A stretch of DNA of 64,000 bases, from positions 248,001 through 312,000 of the forward strand of contig NZ_WHKF01000004.1 of NCBI RefSeq assembly GCF_009295825.1, given 5' to 3'. The position numbers and the translations under genes were made by a program. This document shows, one piece after another, positions 33,146 to 41,899 of this stretch (position 1 is its first letter; each line of letters opens with the position of its first letter). The notes under the pieces were generated by a model. The model did no database searches and was not told the origin of the DNA. It worked only from the letters and a program-made list of their open reading frames with translations. The DNA is from Marinifilum sp. N1E240 (GTDB lineage Bacteria > Bacteroidota > Bacteroidia > Bacteroidales > Marinifilaceae).

Positions 33146-35014
33146 ATGTTGAATGATGGTTCCATGGATCGGGTATTTCTTGAAAAATTGACACAAATTA
33201 TAGATAGAAATCTGACAAACGAACAATTTGGAGTGAAGGAATTGTCCAATGAAATGGGCATGAGTCGTTCACAGATTCATCGTAAATTGAAAAAGATCTA
33301 TCAGAAATCCATTAGCCAGTATATTCGTGAAATTCGACTTAAAAAGGCACAAAATTTACTACAACAAAAGGTCGCTACAGTTTCTGAAATATCATATAAA
33401 GTTGGTTTCGGAAGTCCTACCTATTTCAGTAAATGTTATCACGATTATTATGGTTATCCTCCAGGAGAAGAGGAGAAAAAAAATATCGAAAATAAGAATC
33501 AGGTTTTTGAACAGAGGAAATCAAAACGTTTTTTCCATATGTACATACTTGCCACCTTAGGTATTCTTTTTATTGTCTCATTTATCTATTTTGTAATACC
33601 TCAAATAAAAGGAGAAAGCTCGAATAAAGGTAGATTTATGGATAAGTCGATTGCAGTACTTCCATTTAAGTGTTTAAGTGATGATAGTAACAACCTTTAT
33701 TTTGCCAACGGAATGATGGAAGAGATTCTTAATCGATTATCTCAAGTTCATGAACTGAAGGTTATTTCAAGGATATCTTCCGAACAATATAAGGGAAGTG
33801 CGAAATCTCTTCCGCAAATAGCCAAAGAACTGGATGTAGCATTTGTCTTAGAAGGAAGTATTCAGAAATATGAGAATAAGGCAAGGATTTTTGTTCAACT
33901 AATTGAGGCACCAAAAGATCAACATATTTGGTCCAATAAATATGATGTTAGTTTTGAGAATTTATTGTCAGTACAGTCTAAAATTGCTAAAAAAGTAGCA
34001 TCAGAAATGGAAGCTGTTTTATCTCCTGAAGAACTAAGACAAATTGAGAAGATACAAACCAATAATTTGGAAGCATACAACTTGTATTTAAAGGGACGTT
34101 TTTTTTGGAATAGAAGAACGAAAGAGGATGTTACAACCAGTATCAAATATTTTCAACAAAGCATAGAGCAAGATTCATCTTACGCATTGGCTTATTCTGG
34201 TATGGCAGATGCTTATTTTATTCTTTCTTGTTGGAAATGGTATCCAGAGAAGGAAGGATTCAAAAAAGCAAGAGAGTATGCATTAAAGGCCTTAAGTATT
34301 GATGAAAATCTTGCTGAAGCACATGCCACCTTAGGAGGTATAGCATATTGGTCTGATTGGAATTGGGAAGAAGCAGGAAAAGAATACAAACGTGCGATTG
34401 AATTGAATAATAATTATGCTACCGCTCATCAATGGTACGCTGAACATTTGAGTGCTGTTGGCAAATTACATGAAGCCATTCAAGAGATTAATAAAGCCAG
34501 AGAATTAGATCCATTGTCTATGATGATGTATAATGCTAGTGGCTGTTATTATTATCAGGTTGGAGAATATGAAAAGGCCCTTGATTTTCATCAAACTGCA
34601 TTGGAAATGAATGAAAAGTTCAGATACACTCATATTGATATTTTTTATATTTATTTGAGGCAAGGGAGAGATAAAGAAGCTGTATTGGAACTTAAGAAAT
34701 ATTTGGAGAAAGATACTTTTGATAGAAAACATATTCCATCAATGGAACTTGCTTTTGAAAAATCGGGAATAAATGGAGTACTAATTTGGTTAATTGAATT
34801 GCAGTTAGAAAAAAATGCTCCAGAACCTTATTTTATTGCTGAATTGTATGCCAAGCTTGGGAAAAAAGAAAAAGCTTTGGATTGGTTAGAAATTGCTTTT
34901 GAAGCTAAAGTGTGTTTACTATTAATTCGACTCAAAAAAGATCATAATTTAGAAAATCTTCATTCAGAACCTAGATACAAAGCTTTGTTAGCAAAAATGA
35001 GATTGGACAATTAG
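33146..35014 (+). CDS. AraC-family regulator anchored in the membrane, with TPR periplasmic part
   Basis: About 622 residues. N-terminal AraC-type DNA-binding domain (two helix-turn-helices: LSNEMGMSRSQIHRKLKK; VSEISYKVGFGSPTYFSKC). One membrane helix (MYILATLGILFIVSFIYFV) follows. Next is a FlgO/TolB-like domain (IAVLPFKCLSDDSNNLYFANG), then several TPR units. This is a one-component, membrane-bound sensor-regulator layout common in Bacteroidota, where the outside TPR part may sense a signal and the cytoplasmic part binds DNA. It is not part of a two-component system. It lies between the solo LUD gene and the lactate operon. ATG at 33146 preferred; 33164 also possible. Confidence 0.88.
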   Translation: MLNDGSMDRVFLEKLTQIIDRNLTNEQFGVKELSNEMGMSRSQIHRKLKKIYQKSISQYIREIRLKKAQNLLQQKVATVSEISYKVGFGSPTYFSKCYHDYYGYPPGEEEKKNIENKNQVFEQRKSKRFFHMYILATLGILFIVSFIYFVIPQIKGESSNKGRFMDKSIAVLPFKCLSDDSNNLYFANGMMEEILNRLSQVHELKVISRISSEQYKGSAKSLPQIAKELDVAFVLEGSIQKYENKARIFVQLIEAPKDQHIWSNKYDVSFENLLSVQSKIAKKVASEMEAVLSPEELRQIEKIQTNNLEAYNLYLKGRFFWNRRTKEDVTTSIKYFQQSIEQDSSYALAYSGMADAYFILSCWKWYPEKEGFKKAREYALKALSIDENLAEAHATLGGIAYWSDWNWEEAGKEYKRAIELNNNYATAHQWYAEHLSAVGKLHEAIQEINKARELDPLSMMMYNASGCYYYQVGEYEKALDFHQTALEMNEKFRYTHIDIFYIYLRQGRDKEAVLELKKYLEKDTFDRKHIPSMELAFEKSGINGVLIWLIELQLEKNAPEPYFIAELYAKLGKKEKALDWLEIAFEAKVCLLLIRLKKDHNLENLHSEPRYKALLAKMRLDN

Positions 35015-35231
35015 TGTATTCATTTTTTCGCTTACAACATACCTTAAATGTTTTGCAAGTAAATTTAAAGTCTGCAACATACCTTCAATTCCTTAAAATT
35101 AATGTTAATATCATAGAGATATAGTTACTAGCAGCTTCCCCTTTTTCAGAGTAATTTTAATATTGCGCGTGAATAAGTTGGATATCCTATTTCTGTTAAA
35201 GAATTACTCATGATTATTAAAAGTTATTGAT

Positions 35232-35945
35232 ATGAAAGCAATGGTAATTTTCGTACTGTTCTTGTTTGTAGGATTTTTAACTACAGCTCAGGATATGTCG
35301 AAATCAAAAATGTTGAAAGGAGTAGAAGTTAAACCTCCTTTATTTACAGGAATTAAGGGAACTGTAGATGTTATTAAAGCTACTGACTTTGGTTCTATTT
35401 ATGATTATTTAAGTGAAAAAACTCAATATCCGGATAATTTTATAAAAAGAATAACTGAAGGAACAGCCATTATTCAATTTACAGTTTTTCCAAATGGTAA
35501 TTTAGGAGATTTTCAGATTGTTAATAGTGTTTCTGATGAAATTGATAGAGAAGTGATAAGGGTATTGGAATCAACAAATGGAATGTGGATACCTGGCAAA
35601 AACAATGGGAATTCGGTTGAAATGCAAAGGGAGGTTTCGGTCACTTTTATGCGTGATGGATCAAATCATCTACAATTGGCTCATAAATATTATAAACGAT
35701 CGAACAAGAAATTAATGAAGAATAAACCAAAGAGAGCTTTGCGTTTTGTGAATTATGCAATGGTTTATCAACCATATAGCGATGCTCTTTTGTTTTTAAG
35801 AGCCAGAACTCATTTAGAATTAGGTAATTCAGATAATGCTTGTCAGGATTTTAATCGAATGAAGGCTTTAGGTTACGATTACATTGATGGTTATTTGAAA
35901 GAATATTGCGAAATTGACAAATTGGCTTTAGTAAAAAGAGATTAA
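35232..35945 (+). CDS. secreted TonB-domain protein with TPR-like C-terminus
   Basis: 237 residues. Signal peptide MKAMVIFVLFLFVGFLTTAQ. Residues about 55-145 (DYLSEKTQYPDNFIKR...GTAIIQFTVFPNGNLGDFQI) form a TonB C-terminal domain. The last ~70 residues (AHKYYKRSNKKLMKNKPKRAL; ALLFLRARTHLELGNSDNAC) look like TPR units. Relationship to the neighbouring AraC-TPR gene is possible but not shown. Followed by a palindromic terminator shared with the convergent gene. Confidence 0.8.
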   Translation: MKAMVIFVLFLFVGFLTTAQDMSKSKMLKGVEVKPPLFTGIKGTVDVIKATDFGSIYDYLSEKTQYPDNFIKRITEGTAIIQFTVFPNGNLGDFQIVNSVSDEIDREVIRVLESTNGMWIPGKNNGNSVEMQREVSVTFMRDGSNHLQLAHKYYKRSNKKLMKNKPKRALRFVNYAMVYQPYSDALLFLRARTHLELGNSDNACQDFNRMKALGYDYIDGYLKEYCEIDKLALVKRD

Positions 35946-35961
35946 TCAGATTTATTTATAA

Positions 35962-35996
35962 TAACAAAGGACTATTAGCGTGATAGTCCTTTGTTA
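35962..35996. terminator. bidirectional terminator between convergent genes
   Basis: TAACAAAGGACTAT / ATAGTCCTTTGTTA, a perfect 14-bp stem with a 7-base loop. It separates the TonB/TPR gene (+) from the rubredoxin-like gene (-). Confidence 0.75.
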
Positions 35997-36040
35997 ATCT
36001 AATAGTTTTGTCAATTTTATATTTAAACGAGAGGAATACA

Positions 36041-36640
36041 TTAAAACTTTTTACCCCAAATTTTAACAGCGCCACCCATACCAATATTCATCAATCTTTT
36101 ACCGGCATGTCCAAGTATTATTCCGCAAATAAGAGCAACTGTTCCACAAATTAGTAACAAGATCTTCGATTGCAGATCGTCTATCCCTTTCCAGGCTAAA
36201 AAAGGAGTGAAGACAGATGCAATAAGCATTACCACACTATAAATGATTTTCTTTTTCAGGATAGGAGTAGTAACAGATTTAAATCTCAATTTACCATCAA
36301 TCATTCCACTAACAAATGCACCAACTACAGTAAAAGGAAAAATAACAGCTGAGAATTTTGCAGTACCTAACAATATTTCCGGATGAAAATTAGGAAAGAA
36401 AAGGTTGATTAATAAAGCTTGTAGGGTGAATACCAGTGTTGTTTGAGGAAAATGAACTGCAATAGGGTGTAAATCTAAATGTAGAATTTTACTACGCCCT
36501 GGAGACATTCTTTCCTTGTATTGTTCAAAAACTTTTCTGGGTAAACCACAAGCAGGGCAAACATCTTCAAGTTCGCTTTCTTTCATTACATAGCCGCAGG
36601 GCTTGCAGATATATAGCTTTTCTTCTTGTTTTTCTTTCAT
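36041..36640 (-). CDS. membrane protein with rubredoxin-like N-terminal domain and DUF2231-type four-helix part
   Basis: 199 residues. The N-terminus has two CxxC pairs (ICKPCGY; VCPACGL), the pattern of a short rubredoxin-like iron- or zinc-binding domain. After about 50 residues come the HPIAVHFPQT motif and about four membrane helices, as in DUF2231 (PF09990). In the family this part may bind heme or quinone, but the function is unproven. A single-electron transfer protein tethered to the membrane is a reasonable guess. Confidence 0.75.
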   Translation of the reverse strand: MKEKQEEKLYICKPCGYVMKESELEDVCPACGLPRKVFEQYKERMSPGRSKILHLDLHPIAVHFPQTTLVFTLQALLINLFFPNFHPEILLGTAKFSAVIFPFTVVGAFVSGMIDGKLRFKSVTTPILKKKIIYSVVMLIASVFTPFLAWKGIDDLQSKILLLICGTVALICGIILGHAGKRLMNIGMGGAVKIWGKKF

Positions 36641-36798
36641 TCGATTAAGTTGTTAAAGGTTATAGAGATCATAAACTTAACAAATTGCCCTAAAAATCAG
36701 ATTTAAAAAATAAGGAAATTTTATTGGAATTAGTATAAATTATCAACCTTATAAATTTATCTTTTCCTAATCTGTCTAAATTAAGTATTGAGGACATT

Positions 36799-38481
36799 CT
36801 AGAGTGTAATTTTAATATTGTTTACCCAAATCTGCTCTCTGTCACCGTTGTTTTTAAATGATTTCAACATAAACTCCTTGTCATATGTTATTTTTTGATT
36901 GAAGTGCAATTTGCCATTTACAAATACTTTAATTTTTTTCTTCAGATTCACCATTTCTGGAGAAATGTACAATTTGAAAGACATAATGTTTGAGGTGGTA
37001 AAATGAAACTCGTTGTGTTGGTATTTGGTAATGATTTTGCCAGATTTATTAGGTAAATTAAATGCAGTTTTGTTTACATTTTTAACAATCAGGCTATCCG
37101 AATCGTTGTATTCTAGCCATTTTGTGATTTTAAAATTCAAATTTTTGTGCCATACCTTATTTTGCCCAAGAGTATCTAGTTTTATATCATTTAACCAGTC
37201 AATATTTCCATTATTTTCATCGTCAATTTCCCAGTTTAATTCTTCAGGAAAAGGATTTCTACTTCTACTGTTTATGTCATCAAATATTATTTTATAGGCA
37301 GGTTCCGATTCATCAAATTCTGGAAACCAATGAGGAAAACCATTGTATCTGTAATCTTTATAATCTGCATTTATTCGTCTACATAAATTACTCAAGCTAT
37401 CGTTGGCTTCAACCGGATAGTAATAATCCTGATCTGTTGAAAAATTAATAAAAGAACGATTTTTAATGTTCTCGATGAACGTACCTCCGGTGAAAACTTT
37501 TGGTTGGGTATTGAATCCAAAAAATCCGGCAAATAGTGTAGGATCTTTCATTATATAGGAGAATGATCCTGTAGCTCCGTTTGAATGTCCTGATATAAAA
37601 ATCTTATTGTTATCAATATTAATAGCTCTTTTTAGCTGCCTTATAATTTTTGGAATCATAAAGAATCCCTTATCCGACGTCATCCAGTTGTATTCTTTAT
37701 TGGCTTGTGGAAAAATCAAAATAACATCATTCTCATTCGCATATTTTGTGTAGAATCTATTCCAATATTTTAGATTACTTTTTGTCTGAAATTTAGAGAA
37801 AGTGTTATAGTGAACGGCACCATGTAAAAATAGTAAAGCCGAATATTTTTTTTCAGGATTATAATTTTTTGGAAGGTGAACGAAATACGAGGATGTTAGA
37901 GTATCATTTATTTTTAAGGATAAGGAGTAATCCTGTTTTAATTTATTTTTATATGGGTTAGATTCCTTTATATGATTATATATTTTTGCAGCTGATAAAT
38001 TCTTAGGGTATTCCACTTTATTGACATCGAAAAATTCCTTCTCGCTACTATAAAGTTCTTCAAAGAAGGTTTTCTGTTTGATTATAGCTTTTTTTTCCAA
38101 ATATTTCCAGCGGGGATGATTCAGTAAATTTTTATAGTCATCCTTAGCATATTCTCCAATGATATAATCCCAGCCAGGATAACCTTCTTCATCTTCAATT
38201 AGTTCCGATAATGGTTTCAGAAATTTAAAAGCGATGTCGAAATTCATTAAATCATTTGCCAATAAACTTGCATTATACAATGTCCTATCATTAATGCTGT
38301 CAGAATAATTATCGTAAGCTTTTTCATATAAAAGAAGAGCTTTTTTAAGTTGTAAACTATCCTTTTTGTTTTGATTACATTCTTTAGCTTTTGCAATTAA
38401 ATCAGAATAGCATTCTTGAGCTTTTCCAGCAAAACAAAAACAGATTAGAATAGCGATTAGTAAACTCGTTTTTTTCATCAA
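36799..38481 (-). CDS. secreted alpha/beta-hydrolase, esterase family
   Basis: 560 residues with a signal peptide (MMKKTSLLIAILICFCFAGKAQ). The first ~150 residues are unassigned and helical. Residues about 190-400 hold the alpha/beta-hydrolase core: the HG oxyanion loop (LLFLHGAVH), nucleophile elbow GHSNGATG and likely catalytic His in NGFPHWFPE. It resembles feruloyl/PHB-depolymerase-type esterases (family CE1-like). The C-terminal ~130 residues are beta-rich. Substrate unknown; probably acts on an external polysaccharide or peptide ester. Confidence 0.75.
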   Translation of the reverse strand: MMKKTSLLIAILICFCFAGKAQECYSDLIAKAKECNQNKKDSLQLKKALLLYEKAYDNYSDSINDRTLYNASLLANDLMNFDIAFKFLKPLSELIEDEEGYPGWDYIIGEYAKDDYKNLLNHPRWKYLEKKAIIKQKTFFEELYSSEKEFFDVNKVEYPKNLSAAKIYNHIKESNPYKNKLKQDYSLSLKINDTLTSSYFVHLPKNYNPEKKYSALLFLHGAVHYNTFSKFQTKSNLKYWNRFYTKYANENDVILIFPQANKEYNWMTSDKGFFMIPKIIRQLKRAINIDNNKIFISGHSNGATGSFSYIMKDPTLFAGFFGFNTQPKVFTGGTFIENIKNRSFINFSTDQDYYYPVEANDSLSNLCRRINADYKDYRYNGFPHWFPEFDESEPAYKIIFDDINSRSRNPFPEELNWEIDDENNGNIDWLNDIKLDTLGQNKVWHKNLNFKITKWLEYNDSDSLIVKNVNKTAFNLPNKSGKIITKYQHNEFHFTTSNIMSFKLYISPEMVNLKKKIKVFVNGKLHFNQKITYDKEFMLKSFKNNGDREQIWVNNIKITL

Positions 38482-38790
38482 TGAATAATATTTGGAATTA
38501 TTATTATTAAAATCAGCGTTCTCATTTAGATCTAAAAAAATGCAGATTAGTATCCAAATAATATAAACTGAAGATGCTTATTTTCGAACTTTAAAGATAT
38601 CATATCAATTGAACATTAAAAATAATTAGGTGAACTTAATACAGTAGTAATAATTCTTTATTAAATCTATTGTGGTATTTTTAAAAGGCATTTTGTAGAA
38701 GTGAATACTATCCAATTTTTTAAGATGTAACGTTATTTAATATTGATTTCTCATTTGTGAATATTATCTCAGTTAATGTAATAAATTAAC

Positions 38791-38806
38791 TGTGCAAAAC
38801 TGCACA
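38791..38806 (+). promoter_or_regulatory. upstream activator site 1 of the lactate operon
   Basis: TGTGCAAAACTGCACA, 6-bp arms TGTGCA / TGCACA, 4-base centre. Confidence 0.7.
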
Positions 38807-38840
38807 AATGTTCCAAATCGCACCTCTTTAAATCTTATAA

Positions 38841-38856
38841 TGTTCAAAATTGAACA
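38841..38856 (+). promoter_or_regulatory. upstream activator site 2 of the lactate operon
   Basis: TGTTCAAAATTGAACA, a perfect palindrome (7-bp arms TGTTCAA / TTGAACA). It lies 50 bp after site 1 and 130 bp before the promoter. Confidence 0.75.
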
Positions 38857-38970
38857 GAATCGAAATCGATTGAACCAACAACTTTCCGAAAACCTTTGCG
38901 CAAGTAACTATGCTGTCCTTCAGTCTCATAAATCTTAGAAAGATTCTAGATAAGAAAGGTGCTGAATTTT

Positions 38971-38986
38971 TGGCATTCTGCTTGGT
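38971..38986 (+). promoter_or_regulatory. sigma-54 (-24/-12) promoter of the lactate operon
   Basis: TGGCATTCTGCTTGGT: GG of the -24 element is exact, the -12 element reads TTGG instead of TTGC, spacing as in the consensus. It lies 60 bp before the gene at 39046. Confidence 0.65.
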
Positions 38987-39045
38987 TAGGGAGTGAGCAA
39001 CAATATAGGAACCCATTTATTTAATTCTAACAATAAAGAACTCCA

Positions 39046-39519
39046 ATGAATGATTTAGAACACTTTTTAGAGAAGTCGGCATTAGTAGGAAATGAAAATT
39101 TAATCCTATCAACCGAAGAGTTTTCGCAACTGTTAAAAGAAGAGCAATTCGAGTATGTAGATGTACCAAGCTTTAAACTATTAAAAGATATTAGAGCTGG
39201 CGAAAAAGGAATTGCAAATGCACTTGTTGAAGTTGATTACGCAATTGCCGAAACCGGTACAGTTGTATTGGATAGTTGCAATGAAAATAAAAGATTGGCT
39301 ACCTGTCTTGCAGAAAAATTGTTAGCAGTGATTCCATTGAGCAAATTGGTTTCAAGCCTGAACGATGTAGCCGATTTTATTGAAGAACGAACAATGGATG
39401 TAGGTGGATATGTAGCCTTTATTACAGGAGCTAGCCGAACAGCAGATATAGAACGTGTACTAACTGTTGGAGTGCACGGACCTAAAGAGATGACAGTTTA
39501 CATTTTGAATGATTTATAA
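39046..39519 (+). CDS. LUD-domain lactate utilisation protein (LutC-like)
   Basis: 157 residues, LUD domain (PF02589). Partner of LutA/LutB in the L-lactate dehydrogenase complex that oxidises L-lactate to pyruvate. First gene of the lactate operon, with the next gene 9 bp later. No Fe-S ligands, as expected for LutC. It lacks the N-terminal segment of longer LutC proteins (about 240 residues), so it is a short form. Confidence 0.85.
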   Translation: MNDLEHFLEKSALVGNENLILSTEEFSQLLKEEQFEYVDVPSFKLLKDIRAGEKGIANALVEVDYAIAETGTVVLDSCNENKRLATCLAEKLLAVIPLSKLVSSLNDVADFIEERTMDVGGYVAFITGASRTADIERVLTVGVHGPKEMTVYILNDL

Positions 39520-39528
39520 GAAGCAGCT

Positions 39529-41673
39529 ATGAAAATACATGATCAGATAGAAGAAAAATTGAAGGATGAGGTTTTATACAAAAACCTTAAAAATTTTGCT
39601 ACTGCTTATAAAGCTTCAAAAGAGAATGCTTATAAGGGAATGGATTTTGAAGCTTTGAGAACACGTGTTCACGATTTAAAAGACAGGGATTTAAATAAAG
39701 TAATGCAGCAATTCAACCAGTTTCGCGAGAATGTAGAGAAGCATGGTTGTAAGGTATTTCAGGCTAAAACCGGTGAGGATGCATGTAAATACATTGCTGA
39801 TGTAATGAAAAAACACAATGCCAAGTATATGGTGAAGTCTAAATCGATGACTTCGGAAGAAATTCTATTGAATCATCACTTGGAAAAAGAAGGATTACAG
39901 CCTATCGAGACTGATTTGGGAGAGTGGATTCTTCAATTGGCTAACGAGCATCCATCGCACATGGTAATGCCAGCCATTCACAAAACTCGTCAGCAGGTAG
40001 CTAAAATATTCGCCGAATATACTGGCGAAGATGTCGATCCGGAAGATATCAAAGCAATGGTTGAAATTGCACGTCGTTTTTTACGAGATTCTTATTTCAA
40101 GTCGGGGGTTGGTATGACTGGGGCAAATGTTGCAGTTGCAAGTACCGGTACCATAGGTTTGGTCACTAACGAGGGAAATGCACGTTTATCGTCAACCGTT
40201 CCTCCGGTACATATTGTTTTGGTTGGTTACGAAAAGCTTTGCGACGATTTTAACCAGGCACTGGATATCGTACGTGTGTTGCCAAAGAGTGCAACCGGGC
40301 AAACCATTACTTCATATACTACTTGGATTAAGGGTAGAACTCCATCTTATAAAAACGAAGAAGGTATTAAAGAAACGCATTATGTGTTTTTGGATAATGG
40401 ACGTTTGGCATTTTTCGAACATCCTAAGTTTAAAGAAGCTCTAAAATGCGTTCGTTGTGGTAGTTGCGCTAACATTTGCCCGGCTTACGAAATGGTTGGT
40501 GGTCATGTTTATGGCGACAGATACATTGGTTCAATTGGCTTGATTTTAACTGCACTTTATCAAGGTGACGAAGCGGCTAAGGATATTTTGAAGATGTGTA
40601 TTGGTTGTAGAGCTTGTTCTTTCAATTGTCCATCGGGTATCGACTTGCAAGCCTTAATCTCCGATCTAAAATTGGTAGTAGGGAAAAAGTATGGTATCAA
40701 TCCTGTAAAGAAGAAGGTATTTAAGAGTTTGGTTGCCAAACCAGATCGAATGAAATCGATGCTTTCTTTAGGAGCGAATTTCCAATTCCCACTAACCAAA
40801 ACTTGCAAAACCAATAACGAGAAGATAATTGGTACAGTTCCAATGTTGCCGAAGGAAATGGATTTTAGAAAGTTTCCTGCTTTAGCATCTAAAACTTTTA
40901 GTAAGCGATTTTATAAAGATGGATACGATCAGTTTTCATCTGATAGAAAGGTATTTTTCTATCCAGGATGCGCCATTGAGTATTTCTATCCAGAAATGGG
41001 ATTGGCTATGATAAAATTATTACAAAAAAGCGGTATTCAGGTTGATATTCCTAAGAAAGCAGCTTGTTGTGGTATTCCTGCAATTGCTTCGGGTGATCCC
41101 GATAATGCAAAAAGCATGATATACAATACAATTGATAATCTGCAGGGACCTAAGGATTACGAGGCATTACTAGTTCTTTGTCCAACATGTGGTGGAGCCA
41201 TTAAACATGAGTTTTTAGATTTCACCAAGGAAGATCCAAACAGATACAAGAAAGCTTCGATGTTAGGTGATATGGTAACGCCAATCGGTAAGTTTTTAGA
41301 AGATAATAATATCAAGTTTAAAGTAAAAGGAAACAAAAAAGTGACTTACCATACTCCATGTCACGATTCCAGATCATTAGATTATTCTGCCGAATCATTC
41401 CTTTCTAATTTAATAGGCAAGCAGTTTATTCCACTTACCGATAGCAATGTGTGTTGTGGTTTTGGTGGCACTTACTCTCTTGATTTTGCAAGCATATCCA
41501 ACGGAATTTTAAACAAGAAGATTGAAAACATTCAGGCTAGCGAGGCTGAGTTGTTGGTAACCGATTGTCCGGGATGTGTAATGCAAATTAATGGCGGTTT
41601 AATGCACGAAAAAGTACCTGTTAAGGTCTTGCATTTAACCGAATTCATCGAAAATCACCTGGAACTTATATAA
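39529..41673 (+). CDS. fused LutB-LutA-like L-lactate oxidation Fe-S protein
   Basis: 714 residues. The first ~300 residues form a LUD domain. Two [4Fe-4S] motifs follow: CVRCGSCANICP (about 307-318) and CIGCRACSFNCP (about 357-368), as in LutB. The last ~250 residues carry two CCG-type domains (FYPGCAIEYFYP; AACCGIPA; CPTCGGAI; VCCGFGGTYS; TDCPGCVMQI), as in LutA. In other bacteria LutA and LutB are separate proteins, so this is a fusion. Electrons probably pass to the quinone pool or another acceptor. Confidence 0.9.
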   Translation: MKIHDQIEEKLKDEVLYKNLKNFATAYKASKENAYKGMDFEALRTRVHDLKDRDLNKVMQQFNQFRENVEKHGCKVFQAKTGEDACKYIADVMKKHNAKYMVKSKSMTSEEILLNHHLEKEGLQPIETDLGEWILQLANEHPSHMVMPAIHKTRQQVAKIFAEYTGEDVDPEDIKAMVEIARRFLRDSYFKSGVGMTGANVAVASTGTIGLVTNEGNARLSSTVPPVHIVLVGYEKLCDDFNQALDIVRVLPKSATGQTITSYTTWIKGRTPSYKNEEGIKETHYVFLDNGRLAFFEHPKFKEALKCVRCGSCANICPAYEMVGGHVYGDRYIGSIGLILTALYQGDEAAKDILKMCIGCRACSFNCPSGIDLQALISDLKLVVGKKYGINPVKKKVFKSLVAKPDRMKSMLSLGANFQFPLTKTCKTNNEKIIGTVPMLPKEMDFRKFPALASKTFSKRFYKDGYDQFSSDRKVFFYPGCAIEYFYPEMGLAMIKLLQKSGIQVDIPKKAACCGIPAIASGDPDNAKSMIYNTIDNLQGPKDYEALLVLCPTCGGAIKHEFLDFTKEDPNRYKKASMLGDMVTPIGKFLEDNNIKFKVKGNKKVTYHTPCHDSRSLDYSAESFLSNLIGKQFIPLTDSNVCCGFGGTYSLDFASISNGILNKKIENIQASEAELLVTDCPGCVMQINGGLMHEKVPVKVLHLTEFIENHLELI

Positions 41674-41690
41674 CAATTAAAATTCAGAAT

Positions 41691-41882
41691 ATGGACTTCA
41701 AAAATAATAGAATAAGCATAGAAGAAAGTTTAAAAGACTTAAGACAAAAGCTTACTGCTTTAGATGTATTGATGCATAATAATGCACTGCTTGGAGATCC
41801 TGTTAAGAATAGTGATTCTGTTCTAAAAAACTATAGTAAATCTAACCCATTTACTTCAATTGATAAATCAATTACGAATTAA
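41691..41882 (+). CDS. small protein of unknown function in the lactate operon
   Basis: 63 residues, 17 bp after the LutBA-like gene and 17 bp before the permease gene. Predicted helical N-terminal half ([21 protein letters not shown]), no membrane helix, no Cys. I do not recognise it. Regular spacing and operon position argue that it is a real gene. Confidence 0.6.
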   Translation: MDFKNNRISIEESLKDLRQKLTALDVLMHNNALLGDPVKNSDSVLKNYSKSNPFTSIDKSITN

Positions 41883-41899
41883 AACCTAAACTATTTTTT

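Larger units (their letters stand above)
38482..39045. other. regulatory region of the lactate operon
   Basis: No gene seen. It holds the divergent 5' end of the hydrolase gene and, towards 39046, two activator sites and a -24/-12 promoter. Confidence 0.7.
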
